Below are positions 23,111-33,185 of a DNA stretch of 64,000 bases, piece after piece. Each line of letters begins with the position of its first letter. Within the stretch, counting starts at the first letter, position 1. A program made the position numbers and the translations under genes. The stretch spans positions 10,485,501 to 10,549,500 of the forward strand of contig NC_085127.1 in NCBI RefSeq assembly GCF_030269925.1, in the 5' to 3' direction. The notes under the pieces were generated by a model. The model was not told where the DNA came from and searched no databases. It worked only from the letters and a program-made list of their open reading frames with translations. This stretch comes from Bombyx mori (lineage: Eukaryota > Arthropoda > Insecta > Lepidoptera > Bombycidae).

Positions 23111-23173
23111 TTTACATCGCAAATAATGCCTTGTTTTGTGTAAGTTATGAATTTAGCAACTTCCACTAGAGTA

Positions 23174-23385
23174 TCGCTACATAGTATAAAATAAAGTCGC
23201 TTCTCTGTCCCTATGTATGCTTAAATCTTTAAAACTACGCAACGGATTTTGATGCGGTTTTTTTTTAATAGATAGAGTGATTGAAGAGGAAGGTATATAA
23301 TAATATGTATAATAACATCCATTGAATAGTGGAGAAATCAATAATAAATTACAGTTTCCGAAGCGAAGCGAGGGCGGGTCACTAG
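23174..23385 (+). mobile_element. Helitron-like element (family H3), complete
   Basis: Starts TCGCTACATAGTATAAAATA after A, ends GGGCGGGTCACTAG before T, the Helitron insertion pattern. A sister copy without the 3' end sits in MITE X at 16.98 kb. 212 bp, no ORF. Confidence 0.7.
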
Positions 23386-24341
23386 TTTATTACACGTTGT
23401 AAGTTTTTAATGTATTTACGTACGTGGTATGAACGCGCATTGAACTTTTTTTCCATACCCATTCGCTAGAGTTATCCCAGCTACGCTCTAGGCTGGTAAG
23501 TGAAAGACACTTTAAGACTACCACACTTTCTTATTACCGCGAGTAACCATTTATTCTGGCTTGAACGTTGTATATAGTCAAATAATACAATTCACAATTC
23601 GACATCAAGTTAAAAGATGCGCATTTACATCAGACTAGATGCTCCCATAAAAACGCAATCCAATTACAACATATTAAACTACACCATCATAATACAAATC
23701 GCATCTCTGAAAACTGAACGAAATCATTGAGATTAATAACGATGAGTGATAAACGCCGATCCGTGTCCGGCCTAACGCAGCCGAGTGGGGAGCATCGTCG
23801 TAAGTTTATCTAAGCCTAACACAGCGACAACGACAATATCTATTCTTGATCGACAATTGTTTATATTGTAAACACGGCGCACGAAACCACAATAAAACTG
23901 CACGAAATCACAGTCGGATTTAAGTAAAACGAGCCTTACCGTGTTCGTGTTAAGGAAGACTGCGTTGGTGTTGCGAGTAAATTTATTATGGTATTCTACG
24001 GTGAGGACGCTTGACGCCATCGAGGTCAGAGACGTGAATACCGATAGATGTAATGTGAGAAAATATTTGAATGTCGTTTGATGAATATCGGCGTTTGAAA
24101 ACTTGAAGATGTCATAAATGTTGTTTCTTTGATGTGATCAATATTCACGTAGTACCTACGTGTGTTTTTCTTTCAGAATCCACGTACCTTGGCGCTTTGA
24201 TTGGGCAGGATCTTGCTAGGGTAGCTATTATTACTTTGTCTATATCTGCCGAGAAGCAATAGGTAGTAGGTACATTGCGCGATGCTGTTGAAAATTTCAC
24301 AATATTTATATCTTGAGCGGCGTTCCGGTATGTCTTTGGTC
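23386..24341. other. Unassigned DNA
   Basis: An 82-codon minus frame at 23772-24020 has no recognisable motif. Near 24240 the words ATCTGCCGAGAAGCAATAGG faintly resemble the 250-bp module, but too weakly to call. Confidence 0.35.
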
Positions 24342-24355
24342 GCATTTTTAACTTC

Positions 24356-24676
24356 TTTTTTTCCCTATCTATGCTGGTAGCCTTGAGAGGCTATATCAGC
24401 TTCGCCCTAACGTGTAGATGAGCTCACGGGGCTCAAACCGGAGTGGTGCTAACACTGGCCCTAGCAAGAGTAGTGCTTCGCAGAACCTACCACCGGATCG
24501 GAAACGCGACCCACTGAGAAGATCCGACTACAAACTCAGTGGGCTTTGTCTGTGGGTTAGTCCGTTCGTCGAGCCCTTCGTTGCAAGCGACGGGTTCGGC
24601 GAGGACGGTGACCGGTGCTTGTGGTGCCTAAAAGCACCGTTAATGGATCGGGAGGATCCGTAATGACGTGTTTTGG
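24356..24676 (-). mobile_element. Bm1-type SINE with 14-bp target-site duplication
   Basis: The flanks 24342-24355 and 24677-24690 are identical (GCATTTTTAACTTC). The T-run at the left is the poly(A) tail on the minus strand, as expected for target-primed insertion. It contains GTGAGCTCAC-related and CGACGGGTTCGGCGAGGACG blocks. 321 bp, little diverged, so a relatively young insertion. The 81-codon plus frame inside is not a gene. Confidence 0.92.
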
Positions 24677-24690
24677 GCATTTTTAACTTC

Positions 24691-25314
24691 AATTAAGACC
24701 GTATGAACCGCAAATACTTAGATATAATTCATATTTTCTTTTTATAAATCGGTTTTCGTTCAATTAGCGCGCGATAACGAATCATAATAAAATGCGGTGT
24801 TGGTTTAAATTTAAATGAAGGGAAATATTCAAATTTTCTTCATAAAATTGTTTTACGTATATTTTTATTGTACACTTAACACTTCTAAGGTTGTTATTTT
24901 TGAATTAAGAAAACACGCAAGTACCGCTATCGTAATTACACCGTAAAGCCCCATGAAAACCATAAATTTCAGGGTAATCACAACGTACTTAAGGTGACAT
25001 AGAGCCAGAACGGCTGACTTCCGGCCTCGCTGTCCGGACCGGATGTGGCGCGACCGGAAGTTGTATACAAAGTGCGAGCCTTCGCGTGTTGCCGAGCCGG
25101 GGGGGTGGAACGCTGAATATTTATGCGACTAGAAAATGGCTTTAAATTTTCTAAGGTAATATCATGTCCTATTTTGGGGTCTATTATCAAGAATGTCTGA
25201 AAGATAATTTTGTTTCGTAATTTCTAAACTAGGAAAAATTTATATCTATAATAATGCTGGTTTTTTAGAAGGCTTGAAGAAACGACGATAATAATATCAT
25301 TCAGCAAACAAAGT
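24691..25314. other. Unassigned DNA with a GC-rich patch
   Basis: A CpG-rich patch at about 25010-25110 (CTGACTTCCGGCCTCGCTGT, CGACCGGAAGTTG) contains two ETS-type CCGGAAGT/ACTTCCGG words. No coding motif. Confidence 0.3.
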
Positions 25315-25550
25315 AAGGACGTCTTGTGAGTCAGCACGGGTAGGTACCACTACCCTGCCTATTTCTGCCGTGAAGCAGTAATGCGTTTCGGTTTGAAGGG
25401 TAGGGCAGCCGTTGTAACTATATTGAGACCTTAGAACTCATGTCTCAAGAGGGGTTGCGGCATTTGCGCTGTAGATGTCCATGGGCTCCAGGAACCACTT
25501 AACACCATGTGGGCTGTGAGCTCGTCCACCCATCTATGCAATAAAATTAA
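25315..25550 (+). repeat. 250-bp module copy, slightly 5'-truncated
   Basis: Begins at AAGGACGTCTTGTGAGTC and ends CATCTATGCAATAAAATTAA. All internal diagnostic blocks present, moderate divergence. Confidence 0.88.
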
Positions 25551-26360
25551 AAAAAATATTCAATAGCTTGGGAATCAACCAATCATTCAAAAGTACATGA
25601 ACCACATAAAGACACACGTATTCTGAGAGCATGTTATTTATTTTTGTCACCAAACACAAAGTTACGAATCGGGACATCCCTCAATATAAATTTCGCACAG
25701 TTGAACCTATATACCCGCCAATTCCAATTGAATTCTACAATAGAATGAAGTATTACGAACACCTACGACATATGGTTGACGACCAACGTGAATACGTCTT
25801 TATTTAACCAAACAAATGGGTCCCATATGACGGGACAGCCAGTGACAAGGACTTCGAGACACCAGAAACAGAAGATCCGCAGAAACACTCGACAGAACTC
25901 TTAGAGCATTCAATTTGTGTGAAAGCAGGGAGGTGCGGTAGTTCAAAATATAGTGGGTGCAGAATAAGGCTGTGACACAATAAACATCGAATGTTTATTT
26001 ATTTACTATAATTATACATAGGCGGCAGATGTGAGCCCAGTGGTGGGCCCGACGCGTCTTTTAGTACGACTCATTGTTATTCGGCTGCGAATGGAGTTTT
26101 TTTTATTTTTTTATTATTAACAATATGTTTTTTGGTGACGCATGCAAAGTTTTTTGTAGTAAAGACACATCTCGACACGAGATGCATAGAATCGGATGCT
26201 CGTGACTCCAACAGCTCAACTTTAGTTTATTATAGATACTTTACGACTATATTTAGGATAAGACGATTTTAATGATAGATATGTACATTATAGTTTAGAA
26301 CACGACGCGGAAACAGACAAAAATATATCACAAGGGAGCATTCAATATTCCACTTCACGC
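25551..26360. other. Unassigned DNA
   Basis: A segment near 25.96-26.05 kb ending in AATGTTTATTTATTTAC looks like a retrotransposon tail but is unassigned. No coding motif. Confidence 0.3.
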
Positions 26361-26402
26361 TTCTGCTGTTTATCAGTCGGTGCAGAGGATAAGAACTCCT
26401 AT
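26360..26402 (-). repeat. Bm1 5'-extension fragment
   Basis: GCTGTTTATCAGTCGGTGCA and AAGAACTCCTA match the sequence beyond the GACGTCGAC end of the Bm1 at 26.5-26.9 kb, so this is a separate scrap of the long Bm1 5' region. Confidence 0.45.
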
Positions 26403-26419
26403 TTTTATGTTGTGTGTGT

Positions 26420-26530
26420 TGGTGGTGGTAGTCTGTACCATGCGGTCCATGCCACCCATGATCGGGCACATTGGAAGTACGTCGCATGTGGTCGCGATCC
26501 CCAGTAGTGAGGGAACGATATAGAAGAAGA
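26420..26530 (+). pseudogene. LINE ORF2 extreme C-terminus
   Basis: The plus frame reads HAVHATHDRAHWKYVACGRD, then PQ and a double stop, followed by AACGATATAGAAGAAGAA. The HWRxxxxxGRDPQ ending followed by a GAAGAA tail is typical of one insect non-LTR retrotransposon. Only about 25 codons remain. Confidence 0.6.
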
Positions 26531-26534
26531 ATTT

Positions 26535-26925
26535 TTTGTTGTTTCCTACGTATTCTAGTGACCTCGAGAGGTCATGATAGATTTATCGAGCGAGTAGGTG
26601 AGCTCACGGGGCTCTAACCTGACGTTGCTAACAATAGCCTTAGCAAGAGCAGTGCTTCGCAGAATCTACCACCGGATCTGCAACGAAGCCCACTGAGAAG
26701 AGCCGGCGAGAAACTCACTGGGCTGTGTCTGTGGGTTAATTTAGTCAGCGAATCCTTTGTCGCAAGCGACGGGCTCGACGAGAACGGTGTCCGGTGCTTG
26801 AGATACCTAAACGCACCGTTTGACGATCGGGAGGATCCGATATGATGTCCTTAGAGCGACGTCGACTGTTTACCATTCGGTCCACAGGATCGGGTATGAG
26901 AACTCCTAGTTGAACTGACGTAATA
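26535..26925 (-). mobile_element. Bm1-type SINE, long form
   Basis: T-run side at 26535, then GTGAGCTCACGGGGCTC, GTCGCAAGCGACGGG and GATCGGGAGGATCCG to GCGACGTCGAC. It continues into TGTTTACCATTCGGTCCACA, which is also next to the 60.06-kb copy. The 5' region is therefore longer than the 321-bp form at 24.36 kb. Moderately diverged. Confidence 0.85.
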
Positions 26926-27125
26926 CCGTAATTTAATACGTAAAACGACAGAACAATAATTACACAAACATATGAGGAAACAGAGAGCTATATAGTCCTC
27001 GTGTAGAAATCACATACTATATAATTACACGAATAAAAAAGATAACTGCGAGCAAAGAAGGTGATTATAAAACTGATGTGATATTAAATGTTCCGAATCA
27101 AGGGTCTGTTCGTGAGCGCCTCCGC

Positions 27126-27322
27126 CTTTTTTTACGTTTAGAAGGGTGGACGAGCTCACAGTCCACCTGGTGTTAAATTGTTAGCGGAGCCCATAGACAT
27201 CTACAACGTAAATTCTACCACCCACCTTGAGACATAAGTTGTTAGGTCTCGCTTTCAATAGTATAACGGCTGCCCCGCCCTTCACACCGAAACGCATTAC
27301 TGCTTAACGGCAGAAATGGCCT
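27126..27322 (-). repeat. 250-bp module copy, 5'-truncated
   Basis: T-run, GGTGGACGAGCTCACAGTCC, CATAGACATCTACAACGTAA and CGAAACGCATTACTGCTTAA. The first 50 or so bases of the module are missing. Confidence 0.85.
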
Positions 27323-27349
27323 TGAGATATACAGTCAAAGGGTACACTA

Positions 27350-27675
27350 GTAAGGATCCGTCAAAATAATTCCACGTAGAACATTGACACCTTAGTGAGT
27401 CTGACCTCAAGCACTGGTCACCGTCCTCGCCGAACCCGTCGCTTGCGACGAAGTGCTCGATGAGAAAATTAACCCATAGACACAGCCCACTGAGTTTCAC
27501 GCCGGATCTAATCAGAGGATCGCGTTTCTGAGCCAGTGGTAGATTCTGCGAAGCACTGCTCTTGCTAGGGCCAGTGTTAGCAACGCTCCCCGTTTGAGCC
27601 CCGTGAGCTCACCTACACGTTAGGGCGAAGCTGAAATAGCCCCTCAAGGCTATCAGCATAGGAAAAAAAAAAAAA
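27350..27675 (+). mobile_element. Bm1-type SINE
   Basis: GGATCCGTCA, GTCACCGTCCTCGCCGAACC, CACAGCCCACTGAGTTTC and CCCCGTGAGCTCACC, ending GCATAGGAAAAAAAAAAAAA. The poly(A) tail is at the right, so plus orientation. The 5' part between 27360 and 27410 is rearranged. No clear duplication. Confidence 0.88.
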
Positions 27676-28150
27676 GTGTGTGTGTCCGCTCCGACGCACG
27701 ACTGGAGTTTACTGGATATAAATATAAATTTGTGTCAGTTGAATACAGTAAAATATGGAAGTTACGTATTCTAGTGAGAATGATCCGGGAGTTGCGGAAC
27801 ACGTGGATGCGGTAATTAAGTAAGTCTATATAATTCACTTTTACAATTAATATATAAGTTGTCCATTCACTGATAGAAGGAATTGTTTATATTTAATAAG
27901 CTTTATTAATAAATGATTTGTAGCGGATTATATTCTTGTATCAACCCACTAACAGTTGATACGTTCAGGAATCGAACCCGAACGGCGTCCGGCCACAAGC
28001 AAAACGATGTCGGTAAATTAAACGAAACAATACGAGAAATAGTTCTATATTACGACAACACGATACACTACAGATTATTAACAAATTAACGAGACACAAA
28101 ACAAACGACTAACAAATATATGAAAATACAATAATGAGAGAAACGCGCGA
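27676..28150. other. Unassigned AT-rich DNA
   Basis: At about 27970-28000 the minus strand holds GGGTTCGATTCC, a perfect B-box-like word, but no tRNA fold or A box can be built around it. No coding motif. Confidence 0.35.
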
Positions 28151-28400
28151 TCAGTACGAGGCTTTGTGGCGGACTGCCGGCGCAGCAGCCCGGCGTCACC
28201 TGCGATAACGCGGCCGCGCGTTGGCTCCTGATTGGCGCGCGCACGCATCACCATGGTGATGCGTGTGCGCGCCAATCAGGAGCCAATCAGGCGCATAACG
28301 CATTTCGTGTGACATGCTATACTCTCTAGTACGATTTTGGTCCCCATAATTTTCATACCCCGGGCCTATATATGTAAATCGATTCTTAAGGAGTAAACTC
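28150..28400 (+). promoter_or_regulatory. Candidate host promoter: CpG-rich, CCAAT palindrome, TATA
   Basis: CpG-dense for this window. A 66-bp palindrome (28221-28286; 33-bp arms, one mismatch) carries ATTGG/CCAAT words on both arms, plus a further AGCCAATCAG. A TATATAT word lies at about 28369-28375. About 35 bp further is ATG at 28407 in an AAAAAATGG context, with 12 codons running into a GTAAGT splice donor at 28443. This is the arrangement of a promoter and first coding exon. The next exon cannot be located, so the call is tentative. Confidence 0.25.
28221..28286. repeat. 66-bp near-perfect palindrome without spacer
   Basis: Left arm 28221-28253 and right arm 28254-28286 are reverse complements at 32 of 33 positions, centred on CCATGG. 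GC-rich and non-repetitive in this window. Such a spacer-free palindrome may extrude as a cruciform. Confidence 0.9.
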
Positions 28401-28442
28401 CAAAAAATGGAGTCTGACATGAGTAACAGCAAAAACGGTAGT

Positions 28443-28950
28443 GTAAGTCAAGTATATAAAACAATATTTAGTCTCCACGTAGCGACACCGAGCGTTACAT
28501 ATACGTTTAAGGCTTGCGTGAACCGCTAAAGAACACAATAAACACGTATTTCCGTGGGACATAACTCGTGTGCGCACAGAACTGGGCATTTGTTTGTGCA
28601 CACATTACTGGCACTTAGTGTGTACATCATGTACGATCAGTAGCGTTGTGCTGTGCAAGGAGAAACGGTACGGTGAGGATCGGGTATGGAAAATATTCTG
28701 GAAGATTCTGGAACTGAGTAAAATCGGTCCAGAAATCTTTGTTCATTTGTTGTTTGCGAACGGTTCTCGCAGATTTCAATCGATCAGTTCCTCACAGATT
28801 TCAGGCAGTCCTAATTTAAATATAGTAAAGTTTCGCTTTGGTTCAAAAATTACATTTTCTCTTGTTACAACAAGAAATTTTATAGAAATTTATGTATTTA
28901 CCCTACCAATATCAACTTCGATAGGTATGGCTGTTAAGAAAAATCTTAGA
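28443..28950. other. Unassigned DNA with a 133-codon plus frame
   Basis: The frame at 28570-28971 shows no domain, and its last part runs into a LINE tail, so I treat it as chance. If the promoter at 28.2-28.4 kb is real, this would be intron. Confidence 0.35.
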
Positions 28951-29050
28951 TTTTTTTTACTGCCCTTATAGGCAGACGAGCATACGGCCCACCTGATAAC
29001 GAGTGGTTACCATCATTGTGGATTTCAGCGATGCCAATGCCGAAATTATC
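28951..29050 (-). mobile_element. CR1/Jockey-type LINE 3' tail
   Basis: T-run, then CTGCCCTTATAGGCAGACGA, ACGGCCCACCTGATAACGAG and GGATTTCAGCGATGCCAATG. Short, moderately diverged. Confidence 0.75.
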
Positions 29051-29561
29051 TACCGTCTTAACCAAAAACAACGAGGACGGGCTATGATTAAGCGTGCCTA
29101 TTTCACGTTGCGATACTGTTTATAACATACGACGTTTGATACGGACTAGACTTACGAACGGACAGACACGGCCCATTTAATTATAGGTTCGTGATGGACG
29201 AGTTTGGATCGGGCTGATTTGTTTAGAGCTTGCTCCGTGTCAATCATTGAGACAATAGATGCTGTGGCCGGTAGATGACTCATGTCGATAATTAGATATA
29301 TTCACCTGGTGTATCGTTAATGTTTCGAGAACGTTCGTGAAGTTATGAATAATTGATATACACTTATTTATTAGGTTCCTATAATCGTAAATATAGATAA
29401 AAAAGACAGTGTTTCGTATAAACTATTCTCTCTCTCGTTCTTCAAACTGGGACCAAAGACTACGGTAGATATAGACATATTACCACAAATAACACTATAA
29501 AAGCCATAGATAATACACATAAATTAGTTATAGATAAGCAACTCAAGCACTTCAACTTTGA
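29051..29561. other. Unassigned DNA
   Basis: No repeat or coding signal recognised. Confidence 0.4.
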
Positions 29562-30000
29562 AGTCGTCGTTGCCTAACGGATAAGACGTCCGGTGCATTC
29601 TTCGTGTTGAGCGATGCACCGATGTTCGAATCTCAGGCGGGTACCAATTTTTCTAATGAAATACGTACTCAACAAATGTTCACGATTGACTTCCACAGTG
29701 AATGAGTAACATCGTGTAATAAAAAGCAAACCCGCAAAATTATAATTTGCGTAATTACTGGTGGTAGGACCTCTTGTGAGTCCGAGCGGGTGGGTACCAT
29801 CACCCTGCCTATTTCTGCCGTGAAGCAGTAATGCGTTTCGGCTTGAAGGGTGGGGCAGCCGTTGTAACTATACTTGAGACCTTAGAACTTATATCTCAAG
29901 GTGGGTGGCGCATTTACGTTGTGGATGTCTATGGGCTCCAGTAACCACTTAACACCAGGTGGGCTGTGAGCTCCTCCACCCATCTAAGAAATAAAAAAAA
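29562..30000 (+). mobile_element. Composite SINE: tRNA-like head, linker and 250-bp module
   Basis: Head (about 29562-29645) has a diverged polymerase III A box (TTGCCTAACGG) and B box (GTTCGAATCTC) and the GCATTC...GATGCACC anticodon-side stem, like a tRNA-derived promoter. A linker of about 105 bp (TTCTAATGAAATACGTACTC, TGACTTCCACAGTGAATG) leads to the module at about 29755, starting ATTACTGGTGGTAGGACC and ending in an A-run. Two further headed copies lie at 40.95-41.21 and 44.53-44.96 kb. Confidence 0.85.
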
Positions 30001-30279
30001 GGGAAAAAAAACTATATGTTCTATTTAATATAGTTTTTTTTAACACGTAACAACGCCATTATCGTACGCGATCTAACCGTGTAATTAGGGTACTCAACGA
30101 TATTTCCGTGTCAACACAAGACGAAAACAAAAATAACAAATGACAGTGTCGTATCGGCGCGATCTTTACGCGTTCCAAGGGGCTGTTTACTGGGCATTCG
30201 TGGATCGCTTTAGAAGGCTTGTTGCACAACGAGTGCTAAAATAGATTTTATCGGAAGAGATAATCACCTATTTGGTTAA

Positions 30280-30391
30280 TGTTCGTGTTAGCAACGTCAT
30301 CAGGTTTGAGCCCCGTGAGCTCACCTACTAGTTAGGGTTACGCTGGAATAGCCTCTCTAGGCTACCAGCTTAGGTAGGAATAAAAAAAAAG
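30280..30391 (+). mobile_element. Bm1-type SINE, 3' part
   Basis: GTTCGTGTTAGCAACGTCAT, CCCCGTGAGCTCACCTAC and GCTACCAGCTTAGGTAGGAA, then an A-run. Only the final 110 bp, as from 5'-truncated insertion. Confidence 0.85.
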
Positions 30392-30476
30392 GAAAGTTTG
30401 AAAAAAATTAAAAGTTATTTATAGCTAAATATAGTTATTTCACTTACTTATTCACTTAGGTACTTCAAAAGTAAAG

Positions 30477-30658
30477 TTGCAGTAATGCGTTTCGATTTGA
30501 AGGGTGGGGCAGACATTGTACTGTTAAAACTGAGACCTTACAACTCGTGTCTCGAGGTGGGTGGCGGCACTTACGTTGTAGATGTCTATGGGCCCCGGTA
30601 ACCACTTAATACCAGGTGGGCCGTGAGCTCGTCCCCCTATCTAAGCATTAAAAAAAAT
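30477..30658 (+). repeat. 250-bp module copy, 5'-truncated
   Basis: Begins at GTTGCAGTAATGCGTTTCGA and ends CTATCTAAGCATTAAAAAAA. The first 70 bp are missing. Confidence 0.87.
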
Positions 30659-31004
30659 TGAGCCTTTGATAGAAAAATTCTTTGGCTCATACTCAAATTT
30701 GAATTCGAATATCTACGTCATAGTTTATTTCAATATAGTGATGTGTCGATAGAAGAACATCTTACAAAGTAATTATTTTAAACTTACAGAGCTATCTAGT
30801 ACTTTAATATCTACTTATTAATCTTTGTTAATTATTAAATATCGATTCATAAAATTTATCAGAAAAGACCATTAGCGAGAAGACGTAGACTGCCTAAATT
30901 AAATTAAATTTGCTAAGTTCATTAGAGACGTGAATTTCTGAGAATCTGCGTTAACCGAAAACAATAAACAATTAATAATTTATATAATATTACGATATTA
31001 CGTT

Positions 31005-31170
31005 ATTTATTTATTTCTTTTATCCACGACCGGAACTTGTGGCAGGATTTGGCTGAGGCCTATGCGGAAGCAAAACAATCTTAGCCGATGTCAAATGAAA
31101 AGAAAAAAAATATATATGTACCTAAATATGAATTAAGGTTGTTAATAAAGGCTTCTTTATCTTTATCTTT
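31005..31170 (+). pseudogene. LINE ORF2 C-terminus and 3' UTR
   Basis: The frame reads RNLWQDLAEAYAEAKQS and a stop, then ATGAATTAAGGTTGTTAATA and a TTTATCTTTATCTTTA tail. LWxxLAEAYAxAKQS followed by a short repetitive tail is a common end of an insect non-LTR element. Everything upstream is missing. Confidence 0.65.
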
Positions 31171-32904
31171 ATATGCACTTTCGAAATAATTGAACCAATG
31201 TGTGTTCAACCTAAACCAACCCATTGGTAGCATTAACAACAGCCCTTAATAAATAGGCAGAACCCCATCATTGACCCAGTGGGGTTCGTGAGACCGAATT
31301 GAGTGCGAGCCACTATCTTAACGGCCATCGACGCTGCATTCACAAACTTACACCATATTACCGTTGACATAATGTAATTGAGATTTCAGAGAAACTCACT
31401 GGTCTGTGTCTATGGGACTTCATAATAGATATGACAGTTTGTCCGTTGATTCGCGATAATACGTACTAATAACTCTAAAAATCGATTTGCAGTTGACGTG
31501 TTTAATTTTACTGCAATAATGTTCTAATGTTCGGAAATTAACATATCAAAATTGATATGAATCTCCGTATTTCGAGTTTTAAATTTCACACTCGAATCAA
31601 TTGCATTACGGTTGAAAATCAAACAAACCGAATGAATGACAGAAGCGTCTCTATTTTTGTAACGCGCTGTGTTTCAGTACAATGAATCCATCCCCCTTCC
31701 CCCCACTCTGCAGTACAAGTGACACGCACATGCGTAAGTACATCAAATGTGTCAACTGAAATTACACATTACACAAGTGATTATTCACGGCAGAGAACGA
31801 GCGCCGGGACCCCGCGCTGCTATTGGCTGACACGGAAATTTGTCGTTCATTTGTCACCAACTCTCAACCAATAAGGACGGGCCTTTCGAAAATGGAATGA
31901 ATCGAAATTGTCACCGGCCTACCGCATTATGTACTGCACGTCTTTTGTTCGATATTTGAATGCACGATTCTTTGAAAACGTTAAACGCCATCCGTGTTCC
32001 AATTGAAATATTACGTAAGCGAACAGCGAAAGTGATTATTGTATAAAATGTTGGGACAGCCATGAAAATTGAGAGGTGAATTATGTAAGAATTAACTATA
32101 CGTACAATTTTTCCAGTCATCACGCGTAGTGAGACAACAAAAAGGACAATTTCGCTTCGAATCAAGCGTGACTTTTAACAAAGGGCATGTGCGGCCCGGC
32201 TGTGGAATCGCGTGTAACCCGGCTAAATGGGAAACGGGTCGAGTGTTGCATTCAATGGGCGATATCGGACAATTTCTCGAGGCTGTGTATCGGCCCAGTG
32301 CGCGGATGGCCTCAGGTTGGTGGAAATATCGTGGCTGTATCATTGTTATACAAAAGCGCAGCTGTTCTCTTCCCCGGGGTAAAAAAGATGTTTTGTATGT
32401 TTTTTTTTTTTCGATACGGAGCGCGTTGGTCCCTTTTAGCGGTCACAGGACCAGGATACGCCTCCTGTTTATACATTTGATACATTGTAAAAAAATTTTT
32501 TTTTTCGATCATTTCTTTGTCGATTTAGATTGAGAGTTTTAAGCTCTAGATAAACTTGAGGGTATGTCAAAGATAATTGTAATAAATCATAAGGTAGGTT
32601 TCGTGTAGCCGGTGTGGTGGAGCTCGAAGGAGTTTAGCCTTTTCTGAGTGAAGGTACTTCGCACGCCTTTCTCAAGCCGTAGACTCCTGGGAGGAATTGG
32701 AGGAGTAGGAGGACCTCGGTCTTCCTTTTCTCCTTTTTCTTGTTACCCCCTCGACGCGGTATAGGTACGTAAACAGATTCTTCAGTGTTAAAAAAAATGG
32801 TGCACTGATATTTGACTAATCAACTGCTTTATAAATGCTTCATTAAAAATACGTTTACAGTTTAATCTCGTGTTTGTTATCTCCGATGCTACAAATACTT
32901 TACA
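31171..32904. other. Unassigned DNA with CpG-richer islands
   Basis: A 30-bp Bm1 scrap lies at 31390-31420 (GAGAAACTCACTGGTCTGTG). At 31.80-31.90 kb are two CCAAT-type words (CTATTGGCTG, CAACCAATAA) in GC-richer DNA. At 32.1-32.5 kb several overlapping frames on both strands (up to 134 codons plus) lack motifs. At 32.62-32.76 kb there is a purine/pyrimidine-biased patch resembling a LINE 3' UTR. Confidence 0.35.
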
Positions 32905-32936
32905 GTTTCCGTGGTCGCGGACGACTCTCAATCCCT

Positions 32937-32998
32937 GTCCTGGTGAAACTGGAAAGGCCTCCGGGCCACCAGTAATCCTTCAATCATAAAAAAAAAAA
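32937..32998 (+). repeat. LINE-type 3' tail, direct repeat unit 1
   Basis: GTCCTGGTGAAACTGGAAAG, CCTCCGGGCCACCAGTAATC and CATAAAAAAAA. Nearly the same sequence recurs 190 bp downstream. It is likely the 3' end of a non-LTR element that I cannot name. Confidence 0.6.
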
Positions 32999-33123
32999 CG
33001 ACTCTCAATCTTTGAAATTTGAATATTGTGTTAAATGCGGTCTATTCTTTTTTAAATGTCTCTGAACATTTACGTTTCTTATCACACATAATAATAAAAC
33101 TTTGCCAGCTGAGCCCTTGCTCG

Positions 33124-33185
33124 GCCTGTCCTGGTGAAACTGGAAAGACCTCCGGGCCACCAGTAATCTCTCAAACATAAAAACA
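33124..33185 (+). repeat. LINE-type 3' tail, direct repeat unit 2
   Basis: GTCCTGGTGAAACTGGAAAG followed by ACCTCCGGGCCACCAGTAAT and CATAAAAAC: the second unit, same strand as the unit at 32937, about 95% alike over 50 bp. Confidence 0.6.

Noticed and set aside
22805..23122. 105-codon minus and 97-codon plus frames
   Set aside because: Both lie over the CR1-type LINE tail and are shadows of it.
24190..24310. Possible module copy near 24.2 kb
   Set aside because: Only one weak word (ATCTGCCGAGAAGCAATAGG) resembles it; too little to call.
27965..28010. tRNA-like B box (GGGTTCGATTCC on minus)
   Set aside because: No A box at the right distance and no cloverleaf could be drawn.
28570..28971. 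133-codon plus-strand frame
   Set aside because: No domain, AT-rich, and its end runs into a LINE tail; treated as chance.
32129..32533. 134-codon plus frame with overlapping frames on both strands
   Set aside because: Opposite-strand and shifted frames are equally open, no motif is visible, and the composition does not favour one frame.
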